Positions 7,744-16,515 of a stretch of 64,000 nucleotides of DNA are shown here, in pieces. The translations under genes and the position numbers were made by a program. Position 1 is the first letter of the stretch; each line of letters opens with the position of its first letter. The notes under the pieces were generated by a model. The model saw only the letters and a program-made list of their open reading frames with translations, was not told where the DNA came from and made no database searches. The stretch spans positions 5,208,001 to 5,272,000 of the forward strand of contig OY761822.1 of NCBI GenBank assembly GCA_963664945.1. The letters are read 5' to 3'. The DNA is from UBA6522 sp963664945. GTDB lineage: Bacteria; Pseudomonadota; Gammaproteobacteria; Steroidobacterales; Rariloculaceae.

Positions 7744-8748
7744 TTGTACGCTCTGGAGCTGAGGCAGCTTCGCAAGACCTACCCGAGCGGCGTCGAAGCG
7801 CTCCGGGGCATCGACCTGTCCGTGAGGCAGGGGGATTTCTTCGCGCTGCTGGGACCCAACGGCGCCGGCAAGACCACCGCCATCGGCATCATAACCTCCT
7901 TGGTCAACAAGACCGGCGGCACCGTGTCCGTGTTCGGCCACGACCTGGACCGCCAGCGGGAAGCCGCCAAGGCCTGCATCGGCGTGGTCCCCCAGGAGTT
8001 CAACCTGAACGTGTTCGAAAAATGCGGGAATATCCTGATCAACCAGGCCGGCTACTACGGCGTTCCGCGCGCCATCGCCAAGCAGCGGGCGGAGAAATAC
8101 CTCAAGGCCCTGCGCCTCTGGGACCGCCGCGACCAGATGTCCAGAACCCTTTCCGGCGGCATGAAACGCCGGCTGATGATCGCAAGGGCGCTGGTCCACG
8201 AGCCCCGGTTGTTGATACTGGACGAACCCACCGCCGGCGTGGACATCGAGATCCGCCGGTCCATGTGGGATCTCATGACCCGGATCAACGAAGACGGCAT
8301 GACGATCATCCTCACGACCCATTACCTCCACGAGGCGGAGAGTTTCTGCCGCAACATCGCGATCATCGACGAGGGCCGCATCATCGAGAACGACACCATG
8401 GTCAACGTGGTGCGCAAGCTCAAGCGGGAAGTTTTCGTGCTGACGCTCGAGGAATCGCTGCAACGGGCGCCCGACCTGCCCGGCTACCAGGTCCAACTGC
8501 GCAACGAACACGAAATCGAGGTCGAGGTGGAACAGGAGCGGGGCCTGAACGCGTTGTTCCGGGTGATTTCGGACCAATCCCTGCACGTGGCGAGCATGCG
8601 AACGAAATCCAACCGGCTGGAGGAACTGTTCATGCGCCTGGTGGATGACAAGGCGGAACAGCGGAGCGCCGGCGGGTCGGCCGGGACAACCGAACCCGGC
8701 GGCAAGGGCGGGGCGGCCCGCCGGCGGCGTTCGGCGGAAGCGAACTGA
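7744..8748 (+). CDS. ABC transporter ATP-binding protein (YadG-like)
   Basis: Nucleotide-binding subunit of an ABC-2 exporter, 334 aa. Walker A is GPNGAGKTT (37-45), the signature is LSGGM, and Walker B is LLILDEPTAGVD, followed by the switch histidine in TTHYLHEAE. A C-terminal extension of about 100 aa ends in a basic Gly/Ala/Arg-rich tail. The TTG start is used because Walker A then sits at the usual distance. It overlaps the permease gene by 1 nt. The substrate is unknown. Confidence 0.9.
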   Translation: MYALELRQLRKTYPSGVEALRGIDLSVRQGDFFALLGPNGAGKTTAIGIITSLVNKTGGTVSVFGHDLDRQREAAKACIGVVPQEFNLNVFEKCGNILINQAGYYGVPRAIAKQRAEKYLKALRLWDRRDQMSRTLSGGMKRRLMIARALVHEPRLLILDEPTAGVDIEIRRSMWDLMTRINEDGMTIILTTHYLHEAESFCRNIAIIDEGRIIENDTMVNVVRKLKREVFVLTLEESLQRAPDLPGYQVQLRNEHEIEVEVEQERGLNALFRVISDQSLHVASMRTKSNRLEELFMRLVDDKAEQRSAGGSAGTTEPGGKGGAARRRRSAEAN

Positions 8749-9569
8749 TGGCCACCGCCGCGCCGCCTCCCTCCCCCGCGCCGGCAGGCGGGCTGAACCT
8801 GTGGCGCGTGAATCTGGTCGGCCTCGCCACGATCGTGCGCAAGGAGGTGCATCGCATCGCGCGGATATGGATTCAGACCATCGTGCCGCCCGCGATCACC
8901 ATGACCCTGTACTTCATCATCTTCGGCAGCCTGATCGGCCAGCGCATCGGCGAGATGGGCGGCGTGCCCTACACGACGTTCATCGCGCCGGGGCTGATCA
9001 TGATGTCGGTCATCACCAACTCCTTCGGCAACGTGGTGTCGTCGTTCTTTTCCGGCAAGCTGCAGCTTCATCTCGAGGAAATGCTCGTCTCCCCGCTCTC
9101 CTTCACCACGATCATCGCCGGCTACATGATCGGCGGCGTGGTGCGCGGACTCGCGGTCGCCGCCCTGGTGACGGCCGTGGCGTCGTTCTTCACCGACCTC
9201 GGCGTCGCGCGCCCGCTGGTCACCGTTTCGGTCGTCGTGCTGACCTCCATGGTCTTTTCCCTGGCGGGTCTGCTGAACGCCATCTTCGCGAAAAATTTCG
9301 ACGACATCTCCATCATTCCCACATTCTTCCTGACGCCGCTGACCTACCTCGGGGGGGTTTTCTTTTCGATCGCCCTGTTGCCGCCGTTCTGGCAGAACGT
9401 CTCGCTCGCCAATCCCATCCTGTATATGGTGAACGCGTTCCGCTACGGCATGCTGGGATCCTCGGACATCCCCATCGGTACGGCCTACGCCATCATCCTG
9501 ACCGCTCTTGTGGCGTTGTTCGTCACCGTGCTCACGCTGCTGCGGCGGGGCACCGGCATTCGTGCCTGA
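8748..9569 (+). CDS. ABC-2 type permease (YadH-like)
   Basis: Inner-membrane permease of 273 aa with about six hydrophobic segments, including TIVPPAITMTLYFIIFGSL and FLTPLTYLGGVFFSIALLPP. The latter is the conserved ABC-2 block. It starts at an ATG sharing one base with the ATPase stop, so the two form a dimeric-subunit exporter. Relatives of the YadGH type lack an assigned substrate. Confidence 0.9.
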   Translation: MATAAPPPSPAPAGGLNLWRVNLVGLATIVRKEVHRIARIWIQTIVPPAITMTLYFIIFGSLIGQRIGEMGGVPYTTFIAPGLIMMSVITNSFGNVVSSFFSGKLQLHLEEMLVSPLSFTTIIAGYMIGGVVRGLAVAALVTAVASFFTDLGVARPLVTVSVVVLTSMVFSLAGLLNAIFAKNFDDISIIPTFFLTPLTYLGGVFFSIALLPPFWQNVSLANPILYMVNAFRYGMLGSSDIPIGTAYAIILTALVALFVTVLTLLRRGTGIRA

Positions 9570-9778
9570 GACCGTCACGGCTACATTGCGGGACTGGCGC
9601 CGCGTCAACCTTGTACTGTCGTGTCGGCGCGTCCAAAAGCGCGCGGATGCGCGGCGCCGGTTCGCCGACGTGTCGGGCATGCGTCAAGAGACGGCGACAA
9701 AGCGGACGCGCGCTTGCGGATGCGCCCTTCGGGTGGCCGCAGGCCCGCTCGGGCGCCGACGGCGCCGACGCGGCTCGT

Positions 9779-10513
9779 TCAGTGGCCCACGATGGCGTAG
9801 GTCCCGTCGAGGATCAGGCGCACGGACACGAACAGCCCCAGCAGGGGGACGACGATCCACACGGCGTTGGGGCCCCACACGTAGAGCCATCGGGTTGTCC
9901 GCGGCATCGCTTCGTGACGCTGCGCCATCCGGAAACTCATCGCGTAGAGGGAACTCACGTACACCCACTGCCAGAACAGCGCGACACCCAGAATTCCGGC
10001 GAACGCCGCGGGCATGAAACCGAAGGTCAGGGCCGCCAGCAGCGCCAGGGAAGGGATCGGCGTGACGAAGCCATTGCCGACGTCGCAGTTGAAACCGAAC
10101 GTGCTCCGGTCGGTGTAGGAACCGTCGTACAGGGCGTAGGCGGCCCAGACGTCGGCCCAGATCGTTGGCGAACCGACTCGCCGCAAGGGGATTCCGGCGG
10201 CCAGAAACTCCACGCCGGGCGCCCGGCCGGTCGCCGCGCGCCGTTCACGCCAGAATCGGGCACGCTCCCGGATGTCGTGCCGCCGCAGGTAGAGGCATAT
10301 TTCCCAATAGCAGATCAGGAGATTCAGGGACAGGAACAGGCTCAACAGGAAGTAGTAAGGGTTCAGGCCTCCGTGCAGGCGGTAGCCGACCGCGTTCCAC
10401 GCAACGGTGAGGCAGACGACGACGCCCGCCGCGACTGCCGCGACCACGACTTTCGGACCTTTCTCACCTGCGTAGGGCGCGCCGGCTGGCCGTGCGCCGG
10501 CGTCATCGTGCAT
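9779..10513 (-). CDS. Multi-pass membrane protein of unknown function
   Basis: A 244-aa protein with about five predicted membrane spans, for example VVVAAVAAGVVVCLTVAW near the N-terminus and WIVVPLLGLFVSVRLIL near the C-terminus. A conserved-looking core reads STFGFNCDVGNGFVTPIPSL. The ATG at 10513 is chosen because upstream in-frame residues are those of the neighbouring gene's other frame. The layout is loosely like EXPERA/emopamil-binding-type proteins, but I do not claim membership. It lies 32 nt downstream of the TauE gene on the same strand. Confidence 0.7.
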   Translation of the reverse strand: MHDDAGARPAGAPYAGEKGPKVVVAAVAAGVVVCLTVAWNAVGYRLHGGLNPYYFLLSLFLSLNLLICYWEICLYLRRHDIRERARFWRERRAATGRAPGVEFLAAGIPLRRVGSPTIWADVWAAYALYDGSYTDRSTFGFNCDVGNGFVTPIPSLALLAALTFGFMPAAFAGILGVALFWQWVYVSSLYAMSFRMAQRHEAMPRTTRWLYVWGPNAVWIVVPLLGLFVSVRLILDGTYAIVGH

Positions 10514-10545
10514 TGGATACGTCCTCCTTGCGTGCGAACTGCCGA

Positions 10546-11307
10546 TCAGCCTGACCAGGCGCCATATAGCAGCCGCGCGGCGGTCACAAAGAGCAGCACC
10601 CGTATCAGGACGCCGAAAAACTCCGGGCGGATGAATTGCCGCATCCAATTGCCGATCGGCACGAAGACCATGGCCGGCGCCACGGCCAGCAGGCTCTGGC
10701 CGAACTGCAGCGGCGTGTAGGCCTGCAAGGCGCCCAGGATGATCAGGTGCGTCAGCGACAGCGACATGAACACCGCCGAGAAGATAAATACATACGTCCT
10801 CGGGTTGGCGCCGAGCGCATCCACATAGGGCACGATGACCGGCGCGCAAATGCCCGTTGCGCCCTGAAGGGTCCCGGAGGCGAATCCAACCGGGAACGCG
10901 AGCCGGAACCGGGCCTTGCGGGCGAGCGACAACCGCGGATGCAGGAACCGCAGCACCAGGTAGGCGAAGACCCACAACGCCAGCACCGTGGCCAGAAACT
11001 GTTCGCTGGCAAGATACAGCACGGCGGCTCCCAGGGCGATGCCCGGCACCCCGGCGATCGCCACGCGCGGCGCCTCGGGCGCCTCCCGGTAACAGTCACG
11101 CAGGCGCCAGGTCAGCCACAGGTTGGTGACCAGCGTCGGCATTACCATGATCATCACCGCCTGCTCGACGCCCAGGAAGGTCGCCATGATGGGCACCGCG
11201 ATGCCGGGCAGGCCCAGCCCGGTGATGCCCTTGGCGAGGCCGCCGGCCGCCAGCGCGACCACGATGACCGCCCAGGCCTGCCACGCAAGGCCGGTCACAG
11301 TGCGCAC
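10546..11307 (-). CDS. TauE/SafE family permease (sulfite/organosulfonate exporter family)
   Basis: Integral membrane protein of 253 aa with about eight hydrophobic segments. The N-terminal LAAGGLAKGITGLGLPGIAV and mid-protein GFASGTLQGATGICAPVIVP are the two family repeats with their Gly-rich turns. Members move sulfite, sulfoacetate or other small anions across the inner membrane, and the substrate here is open. The GTG at 11307 is one of two close GTG candidates. Confidence 0.85.
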   Translation of the reverse strand: MRTVTGLAWQAWAVIVVALAAGGLAKGITGLGLPGIAVPIMATFLGVEQAVMIMVMPTLVTNLWLTWRLRDCYREAPEAPRVAIAGVPGIALGAAVLYLASEQFLATVLALWVFAYLVLRFLHPRLSLARKARFRLAFPVGFASGTLQGATGICAPVIVPYVDALGANPRTYVFIFSAVFMSLSLTHLIILGALQAYTPLQFGQSLLAVAPAMVFVPIGNWMRQFIRPEFFGVLIRVLLFVTAARLLYGAWSG

Positions 11308-11374
11308 TCCTGCCCGTACCGTAACGGCGGACCCTCAACGCGCATCGTCGCGACTCGCTGACCTGGAGTGATTC

Positions 11375-11794
11375 CTAGATCGCCGTGAAGCTCTTGGTCG
11401 AGTGGTTCAGGCGCAGCGTCAGCGTTCCCTCGTTGATCAGCCAGGGGCGCACCTCGAAGGTGCGCGCGCCGCTGGCGTGCATGGGGTCCTTCTCGGCAAC
11501 GGCTCTGGCCGCCTCGATGCTCCCGGCGCGGATGACCACCATGCCTTCGCCGCGCCACTGCCGCTCGTCGTCGGTCCAGAACGGCCCGGCGGCGAAGAGG
11601 GTGCCGTCCTTCTCCATGGAAATCTGGTATTGCAGGTGATCTTCCAGTACTTCCATGACCGGCCCCATCCCGCGCACGGGCCTGGTGAAAATTGCATAGA
11701 GTTGCAATTGCAGCATGCCTTTGCACGCGGCTCGAACGTCGTCCGCCATGACCCTGGGTTCATCCACCGCCGTCTGTTCCGCCATCGTTCCCAT
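11375..11794 (-). CDS. YCII-related (YciI-like) domain protein
   Basis: A 139-aa protein whose middle reads LEDHLQYQISMEKDGTLFAA, then GPFWTDD and EGMVVIRAGSIEAARAVAEK, followed by DPMHASGARTFEVRPW. This is the dimeric alpha-beta YCII fold, with the His of DHLQYQ and the DP-H pair at the usual places. Function is not settled for the family. The first 25 residues are poorly conserved in character, and a later start is possible. Confidence 0.75.
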   Translation of the reverse strand: MGTMAEQTAVDEPRVMADDVRAACKGMLQLQLYAIFTRPVRGMGPVMEVLEDHLQYQISMEKDGTLFAAGPFWTDDERQWRGEGMVVIRAGSIEAARAVAEKDPMHASGARTFEVRPWLINEGTLTLRLNHSTKSFTAI

Positions 11795-11848
11795 CCCTGT
11801 ATCGCCGGTTGATTCCGTCAGCGCGTTTACGCCGACGCGGTGGCCATA

Positions 11849-12013
11849 CTAGCAGCCCGTGGCAAAAGTCGCGCGAGCACCGAGACCGGCGAGGCGCCCG
11901 GCCGGCAAGGCGCGAGGAGGGAGAATATCGGGAATATTCGACCGGCGAGCAACGCAGCCGGCCGGGATGCATCGTCGGTCGAATGCCGCGGGACTTTTGC
12001 CACGGGCTGCTAG
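11849..12013. mobile_element. MITE-like 165-bp palindromic element with CTAG ends
   Basis: Positions 11849-11870 (CTAG plus CAGCCCGTGGCAAAAGTC) are the exact reverse complement of 11992-12013. A second nested palindrome (CCCGGCCGGC / GCCGGCCGGG) lies inside, with GGGAGAATATCGGG and GAATATTC near the centre. There is no coding capacity. CTAG at both extremities may be the target duplication, leaving 18-bp inverted ends. A single-ended near copy occurs at 19740. The right CTAG is shared with the adjacent IS insertion. Confidence 0.72.
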
Positions 12014-14040
12014 CCCGACTTCGACAACTCGGCGTTTTGTCGCTTGTAACTTATTGATTTTCTGTTCGAGAACGCGAAAGGTCGGCACTACGGCAGCGCC
12101 GTGAGATCGTCGCTTCGACGATGATCTAGGCCGATATCCGTGGGGGCGGCTGTTCGGGCAGTTTCATCTTGAGTTGGTGCAGCAGCAGTTGCTGGTCGCG
12201 GGTTGGATCGGTGCGCCGGGGCAGGACGAGATGCCGCCCGTCAGTGGTCGGCAGATGCACATCGACCATTTGCATGGTGGCGAACTTCTCCAGGATCGCC
12301 CGGGGCGTCAGTCCCGGGGCGTGCGGTCGGGCCAGGTTTTTCAACGTCACATGCAGGCAGTAGGCGATGAAGGCGACAAAGATGTGCGCTTCGATCCGAT
12401 CCTCGCGCTGATGGAAGATCGGCCGGATGGCCAGATCGTGCTTCAGTTCCTTGAACGCCTGCTCGATCTCGGAGAGCTGCATGTAGTAGCGCCACAAGGT
12501 CGCCGGGTCCTCACCGGTGAGGTTGGACCGCAGCAAATACCGGCCCTCGCGGCGCCGGGCTTGGCGCAGCCGCTCGCGCCGCAGTGAGAACGTGAACGTC
12601 TCGGCCGTCACCGCCTCCCGGGCCTTGGGCAAGCCGATGTCCACCAGATGCCAGGCGCGCCCCGCCTCCTTCTTTGCGGCGCCCAGCTTCAGCAGCAACT
12701 CGTCGCGTTTCAGCGATTGGCGGCGCAACTCGTGCAAGCGGCGCCACAATTTCTTCAGTCGGCGCCGGCGCATGCCGCGTTCCTTCAACACGCGCGCCCG
12801 GCTCTGGGCCAGGATGTGCAGTTCCCCGTCCCTGGCCAACAACTTCACCTCCACCGACTCGCGAACCTGCCGCCAGGGCTTGCCCACGAACGCCTTCTCC
12901 AGTTTGCTCAATCGGCCCTTGGGCGTGCCCACCAGGTAATGCACCGGTGCCGGCCCCGTGCGCATCGCCTCCAGCGTCGCCTCGGTGGGAATGCCCCGGT
13001 CCATGATCCAGACCCGCTCGGATCGCCCGTATTGCGCCTCGATCTTCTTCAGAAACCCCGCCAGCGTGGTCTTGTCGGAGGTGTTGCCCGGCATCACCTC
13101 GTAGGCCAGCGGAAAACCCTCGGGCGTCACGATCAAGGCGATCACCACCTGCACGCAGTCCGAGCGCTTGTCGCGGCTGTAACCGAACCGGCGCTTGTCC
13201 GAAAACCTCGGATCGCTCTCAAAATAAGTGGAGGTCAGGTCGTAAAGCAAAACATCGAAACGCGCATCGAACAACGTCTCCCAGCGGTCCCGCAGAAACG
13301 AGAAAAACGCCCGCTTGTGCCCCGCCAGCTTGTCCAGACAGCGGTACAGCGTGTGCCCGCCCACCGCCTCCGCCGGGCGGCCCAGCAAATCCCCCATGGC
13401 GCTGTGCGCGTACCAGTGCCGGTGCAGCCGCCACTCGCTGCCCGGATCGATCAACTGGTAGCAAACCAGCGTCTTCAACACGTCCAGCCAGCGCGTGCCC
13501 TGACGGCTCGGCGGAAGCCGCGGACGCCAAAACCGGTCCAGATCCAGCCGCGCCCACAGCACCAGCGCCAGCCAGCACGCCCCCCACTGACGCGCCCGGC
13601 GCAACCGCAACGCCTTCAGCTCGATCTGGACCACCTCGCAGGCCAACTCCGGCGCTTCCCGATCCGCCGGAAACAGCGCCACCGGCTTCGGACCCGACTC
13701 CCCGCACAACACCTCGATGGATCGGCACCACGCCGCCCGCTGGCCGTCGTTGATCTCTCCGAGATACAGCACTTGCCGCTGCACCACGCGACCGTCCGGG
13801 CTCCGGCAGTTCTCCACCACGCTCCAGTAACGGTGCTCCTTGCCGTCCTTGAAACGCCTCTTGGCACGCACGAACATGGACCCATAGCGTGCCCGAAATA
13901 CCCCATAAATCAAGGGGCAAGGTCGGCACTACAGCCCGTTCGACGAATCCCCCATCAATACAATCAAAACGTTACATGACCGTATCCGGCCAATAACCGC
14001 TCAAATCAACCGGAAATCCGCCTGAGTTGTCGAAGTCGGG
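12014..14040. mobile_element. Complete IS1634-type insertion sequence, 2027 bp
   Basis: Perfect 17-bp terminal inverted repeats CCCGACTTCGACAACTC (12014-12030 and the reverse complement at 14024-14040) are flanked by CTAG on both sides (12010-12013 and 14041-14044), the probable target duplication. One transposase gene on the minus strand fills most of it. The element looks intact. It landed at the CTAG bordering the palindromic element on its left, so insertion followed that element. Confidence 0.85.
12126..13877 (-). CDS. IS1634 family (IS4-superfamily) transposase
   Basis: DDE transposase of 583 aa. The first Asp is in LLYDLTSTYFES, the second in VWIMDRGIPTE, and the Glu is in the IEQAFKELKHDLAIRPIFHQ stretch followed by IEAHIFVAFIAYCL, typical of IS1634/IS4 enzymes. 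The ATG giving MFVRAKRRFKDGKEHRYWS is preferred over a TTG 12 codons upstream because family members begin this way. No frameshift or stop is seen, so it is probably active. Confidence 0.9.
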   Translation of the reverse strand: MFVRAKRRFKDGKEHRYWSVVENCRSPDGRVVQRQVLYLGEINDGQRAAWCRSIEVLCGESGPKPVALFPADREAPELACEVVQIELKALRLRRARQWGACWLALVLWARLDLDRFWRPRLPPSRQGTRWLDVLKTLVCYQLIDPGSEWRLHRHWYAHSAMGDLLGRPAEAVGGHTLYRCLDKLAGHKRAFFSFLRDRWETLFDARFDVLLYDLTSTYFESDPRFSDKRRFGYSRDKRSDCVQVVIALIVTPEGFPLAYEVMPGNTSDKTTLAGFLKKIEAQYGRSERVWIMDRGIPTEATLEAMRTGPAPVHYLVGTPKGRLSKLEKAFVGKPWRQVRESVEVKLLARDGELHILAQSRARVLKERGMRRRRLKKLWRRLHELRRQSLKRDELLLKLGAAKKEAGRAWHLVDIGLPKAREAVTAETFTFSLRRERLRQARRREGRYLLRSNLTGEDPATLWRYYMQLSEIEQAFKELKHDLAIRPIFHQREDRIEAHIFVAFIAYCLHVTLKNLARPHAPGLTPRAILEKFATMQMVDVHLPTTDGRHLVLPRRTDPTRDQQLLLHQLKMKLPEQPPPRISA

Positions 14041-14132
14041 CTAGAGCATCGTGACGCTGGCGACCAAGCCAGGGAGGTGGCCGCAACGGGATTGCAAGGC
14101 AACGCGAACGCCGCACTCCGCTGATTGCGGGA

Positions 14133-14450
14133 TCAGTAGGAAGGGGCGACCTCCAGAACCAGGCCGTCCAGTGCTTCCGTCACAGGGATCTGGCACGTCA
14201 GGCGGCTGTTTTCGCGCCGCTCGGTGGCGGCTTCCAGCATGGAGTCCTCGATGACGTCCATCTCGGGGAGCTTGTCCCACCAGTCTGCATTGACGTAACA
14301 ATGACACGTGGCGCACGAGCAGGCGCCGCCGCACTCGGCCTCGATGCCCTCGACGCCGTTCATGATGGCGCCTTCCATGACGGAATAGCCTTCCTCGACG
14401 TCCACTTCCACGTGGTCCCCTTCGGGCTCGATGTAGACGATCTTGGGCAT
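14133..14450 (-). CDS. 2Fe-2S ferredoxin
   Basis: A 105-aa plant/adrenodoxin-type ferredoxin. Cluster ligands are in AECGGACSCATCHCYV and a downstream cysteine in RLTCQIPV. The pattern C-x5-C-x2-C plus distal C fits the adrenodoxin-like group that serves P450s and Fe-S assembly. MPKIVYIEPEGDHVEVDVEEG is the usual beta-grasp opening. No redox partner gene lies next to it. Confidence 0.9.
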   Translation of the reverse strand: MPKIVYIEPEGDHVEVDVEEGYSVMEGAIMNGVEGIEAECGGACSCATCHCYVNADWWDKLPEMDVIEDSMLEAATERRENSRLTCQIPVTEALDGLVLEVAPSY

Positions 14451-14731
14451 TGTGGGGCTCCTGGCGCAGAGCGAAGCATGCTAGCGCCGAATCGGGCGAA
14501 GCGAAAGCCCCGGATACAAACAATGGAGATTTCCTGACAAACATAAACGGAAAAGCAGCCGATCGGCGATCCGAATTCCACTGCCGACGCCCTGCCCGGC
14601 GTCAGGGAACCCGAGCGAAGGAAATTTCCGCCGCGGTCGTCAATAGTTTTGAACAGATTTGGTTTTTGGACGCCGGCGGTTCCCTTGCTTCGGTGTCCGG
14701 CATCCGAACAGGCAAAACCCCGGGAGTCGCT
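14451..14731. other. Intergenic between divergent ferredoxin and DUF5666 genes
   Basis: 281 bp with no convincing gene. The downstream frame remains open through it, but the residues are Arg-rich and precede a clear signal peptide, so it is treated as 5' untranslated region. Promoters for both directions should lie here. No clean -35/-10 pair was picked out. Confidence 0.4.
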
Positions 14732-16417
14732 GTGAAACTTTTGAACTACGTCCTTTCATGGGCAGCCACGTTGCTGGTCCTGACAGACGGCAGCGGCAGC
14801 CGCGCGCAAATTCCGGACGAATCGGGTCCGGACCCGACGTCCGATCTGGGCGACAAACGGCTCACTGGGACGGTCGCCGGTTTTGGGGGCGTCAATGCCG
14901 GAAGCGTCAATGTCGGCGGTACGTGGTTCGATACGTCCGGCGCCGCCGTGTGGGTCGACGGAGCGCCCGGCAGCCGGGAACAACTCCAGGCGGGCCACGT
15001 GGTCACGGTCGACGGAAGGGTCGACGAAACGGCCGGCAGGGGTGTGGCGAATCGCATCGCCTATGAACCTCGCATCGTCGGCCCCGTTGGTTCGATCGAT
15101 GTCGAGAACGATCGGCTCACGGTACTCGGGCAATCCATAAGCATCACGCCCGACACGTCATTCGGCAGCAGCGACGGCCGCGCCGACCTGTCCTCGTTCG
15201 GTGTGAGCGACATGATTGAGATCAGCGGATTCGTCAAGTCCGACGGCGTAATTTCCGCGACCCGGATTCAGAGTATTGCCAGCGGCTCCGCGATCCAGGT
15301 TTCCGGCATCGTGACCGGGTCCGATGCCATGCAATCGCGATTCGCCATCGGCACGCTCATCGTGGGCTTCCACGCGACCCGCCTGGACGGTTTCCCCGGA
15401 AGAAACATTCAGGATGGAGACCGGGTGGAAGTGCGGTGCAGTCTCGCAGGGGATGCGTGTTTCGATGAATCCGGCGCGATGGTCGCCACGTCCGTCGCGT
15501 ATGAAGGCGTGGACGCGGTCGATGCCGGGGACGGCGGCGTGGACGATGTGGAACTGGAAGGGTTCATCACGCGCTTCGAGTCGTCCGCCGATTTCGACAT
15601 ATCGAATGTTCCTGTCAGAACCACTCCCGACACGGTTTTCGACGGCGACGACGAGCAACGAATCCGCGCGGATACGCGTGCCACGGTCAAGGGCGCTATC
15701 GAGAACGAGTCGGGCGCCGTGATTGCGAAGAGCGTCGACGTGCAACCCATCTCCAGGATTGAGATCGAAGCTCCCGTCGACAGCATCGACTTGGACAGCG
15801 GCACGTTGACGCTGCTCGGGCTCACCGTCCAGGCCAACGACATGACGCGATTCGAGGACAACAGCGATGCCGGCGTTCGTCAATTCAGTCTCGACGACAT
15901 TTTTCCTTTCGACTACATTGAGGTGGCCGCTGAACTGTCGCCCCAGGGTTCGGCTCCCCTGGTGGCGACAAGCATCGGACGTGTGAACCGGGAGATCGAG
16001 GTCAAACTGAGTGGATTCGTTCGAGACCACAACCAGTGGAGCAGCCAGTACAAAGTCCACGAAATCTGGGTCCTGACGAGTTCACATACGAACTTCGAAC
16101 CCGACTTTCGCGATCGCGTCGGCCTCGGCACGCTTGTGGAAGCCCGGGGCTGGGCCATCGGCGACAGCTACATCATCGCATCCGAAATCGGAATCGACAG
16201 CCAATTCGAAGACGACCCCTACTACAACTACGCAAGCAGCGAGAACGACGACGGCGACGAAGGCGATGAAGGCGACGAGGGGGACGAGGGCGACGAGGGG
16301 GACGAGGGCGACGAGGGGGACGAGGGCGACGACGACGGGGATGAGGACGGCGACGAGGGCGACGAGGGGGACGAGGGCGACGACGACGGGGATGAGGACG
16401 GCGACGAGGACGACTGA
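14732..16417 (+). CDS. Secreted DUF5666-type beta-repeat protein with acidic Gly-Asp-Glu tail
   Basis: A 561-aa exported protein. The GTG at 14732, preceded by GGGAG, gives a signal peptide of about 26 residues (VKLLNYVLSWAATLLVLT..). The body is a series of repeats of about 70-80 residues of the type GTVAGF..GSVNVGG, GPVGSIDVENDRLTVLGQSI and ELEGFITRFESSADFDISNV. Each has the DUF5666 pattern of an OB-like beta unit. The last 60 residues are almost only Asp, Glu and Gly. Such tails bind calcium or are disordered spacers. DUF5666 function is unknown. Confidence 0.75.
   Translation: MKLLNYVLSWAATLLVLTDGSGSRAQIPDESGPDPTSDLGDKRLTGTVAGFGGVNAGSVNVGGTWFDTSGAAVWVDGAPGSREQLQAGHVVTVDGRVDETAGRGVANRIAYEPRIVGPVGSIDVENDRLTVLGQSISITPDTSFGSSDGRADLSSFGVSDMIEISGFVKSDGVISATRIQSIASGSAIQVSGIVTGSDAMQSRFAIGTLIVGFHATRLDGFPGRNIQDGDRVEVRCSLAGDACFDESGAMVATSVAYEGVDAVDAGDGGVDDVELEGFITRFESSADFDISNVPVRTTPDTVFDGDDEQRIRADTRATVKGAIENESGAVIAKSVDVQPISRIEIEAPVDSIDLDSGTLTLLGLTVQANDMTRFEDNSDAGVRQFSLDDIFPFDYIEVAAELSPQGSAPLVATSIGRVNREIEVKLSGFVRDHNQWSSQYKVHEIWVLTSSHTNFEPDFRDRVGLGTLVEARGWAIGDSYIIASEIGIDSQFEDDPYYNYASSENDDGDEGDEGDEGDEGDEGDEGDEGDEGDDDGDEDGDEGDEGDEGDDDGDEDGDEDD
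16240..16414. repeat. Low-complexity GACGAGGGC-type tandem repeat coding the acidic tail
   Basis: The 3' end of the DUF5666 gene is built of 6-9-bp units (GACGAGGGC, GACGAGGGG, GATGAGGAC) in frame. A longer block of about 63 bp containing GACGACGGGGATGAGGAC occurs twice. Copy number is likely to vary by slippage, which would change tail length without shifting frame where units are multiples of three. Confidence 0.85.
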
Positions 16418-16515
16418 CGCGGCGAGGGCAGAAGTGGTCACCGAATTTCGGACAGGGGCTGTTGGAGCGGTTTGGCGCTGATTGGACCTTGCGACGATGA
16501 CGATCGGAGAATGAA

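Noticed and set aside
8484..9680. Minus-strand frame opposite the ABC-2 genes
   Set aside because: His/Arg/Asp-rich antisense translation; the plus-strand ATPase and permease are unambiguous.
12648..13979. Plus-strand frame of over 400 codons opposite the transposase
   Set aside because: Pro/Arg/Gln-rich and without domain features; shadow of the transposase gene.
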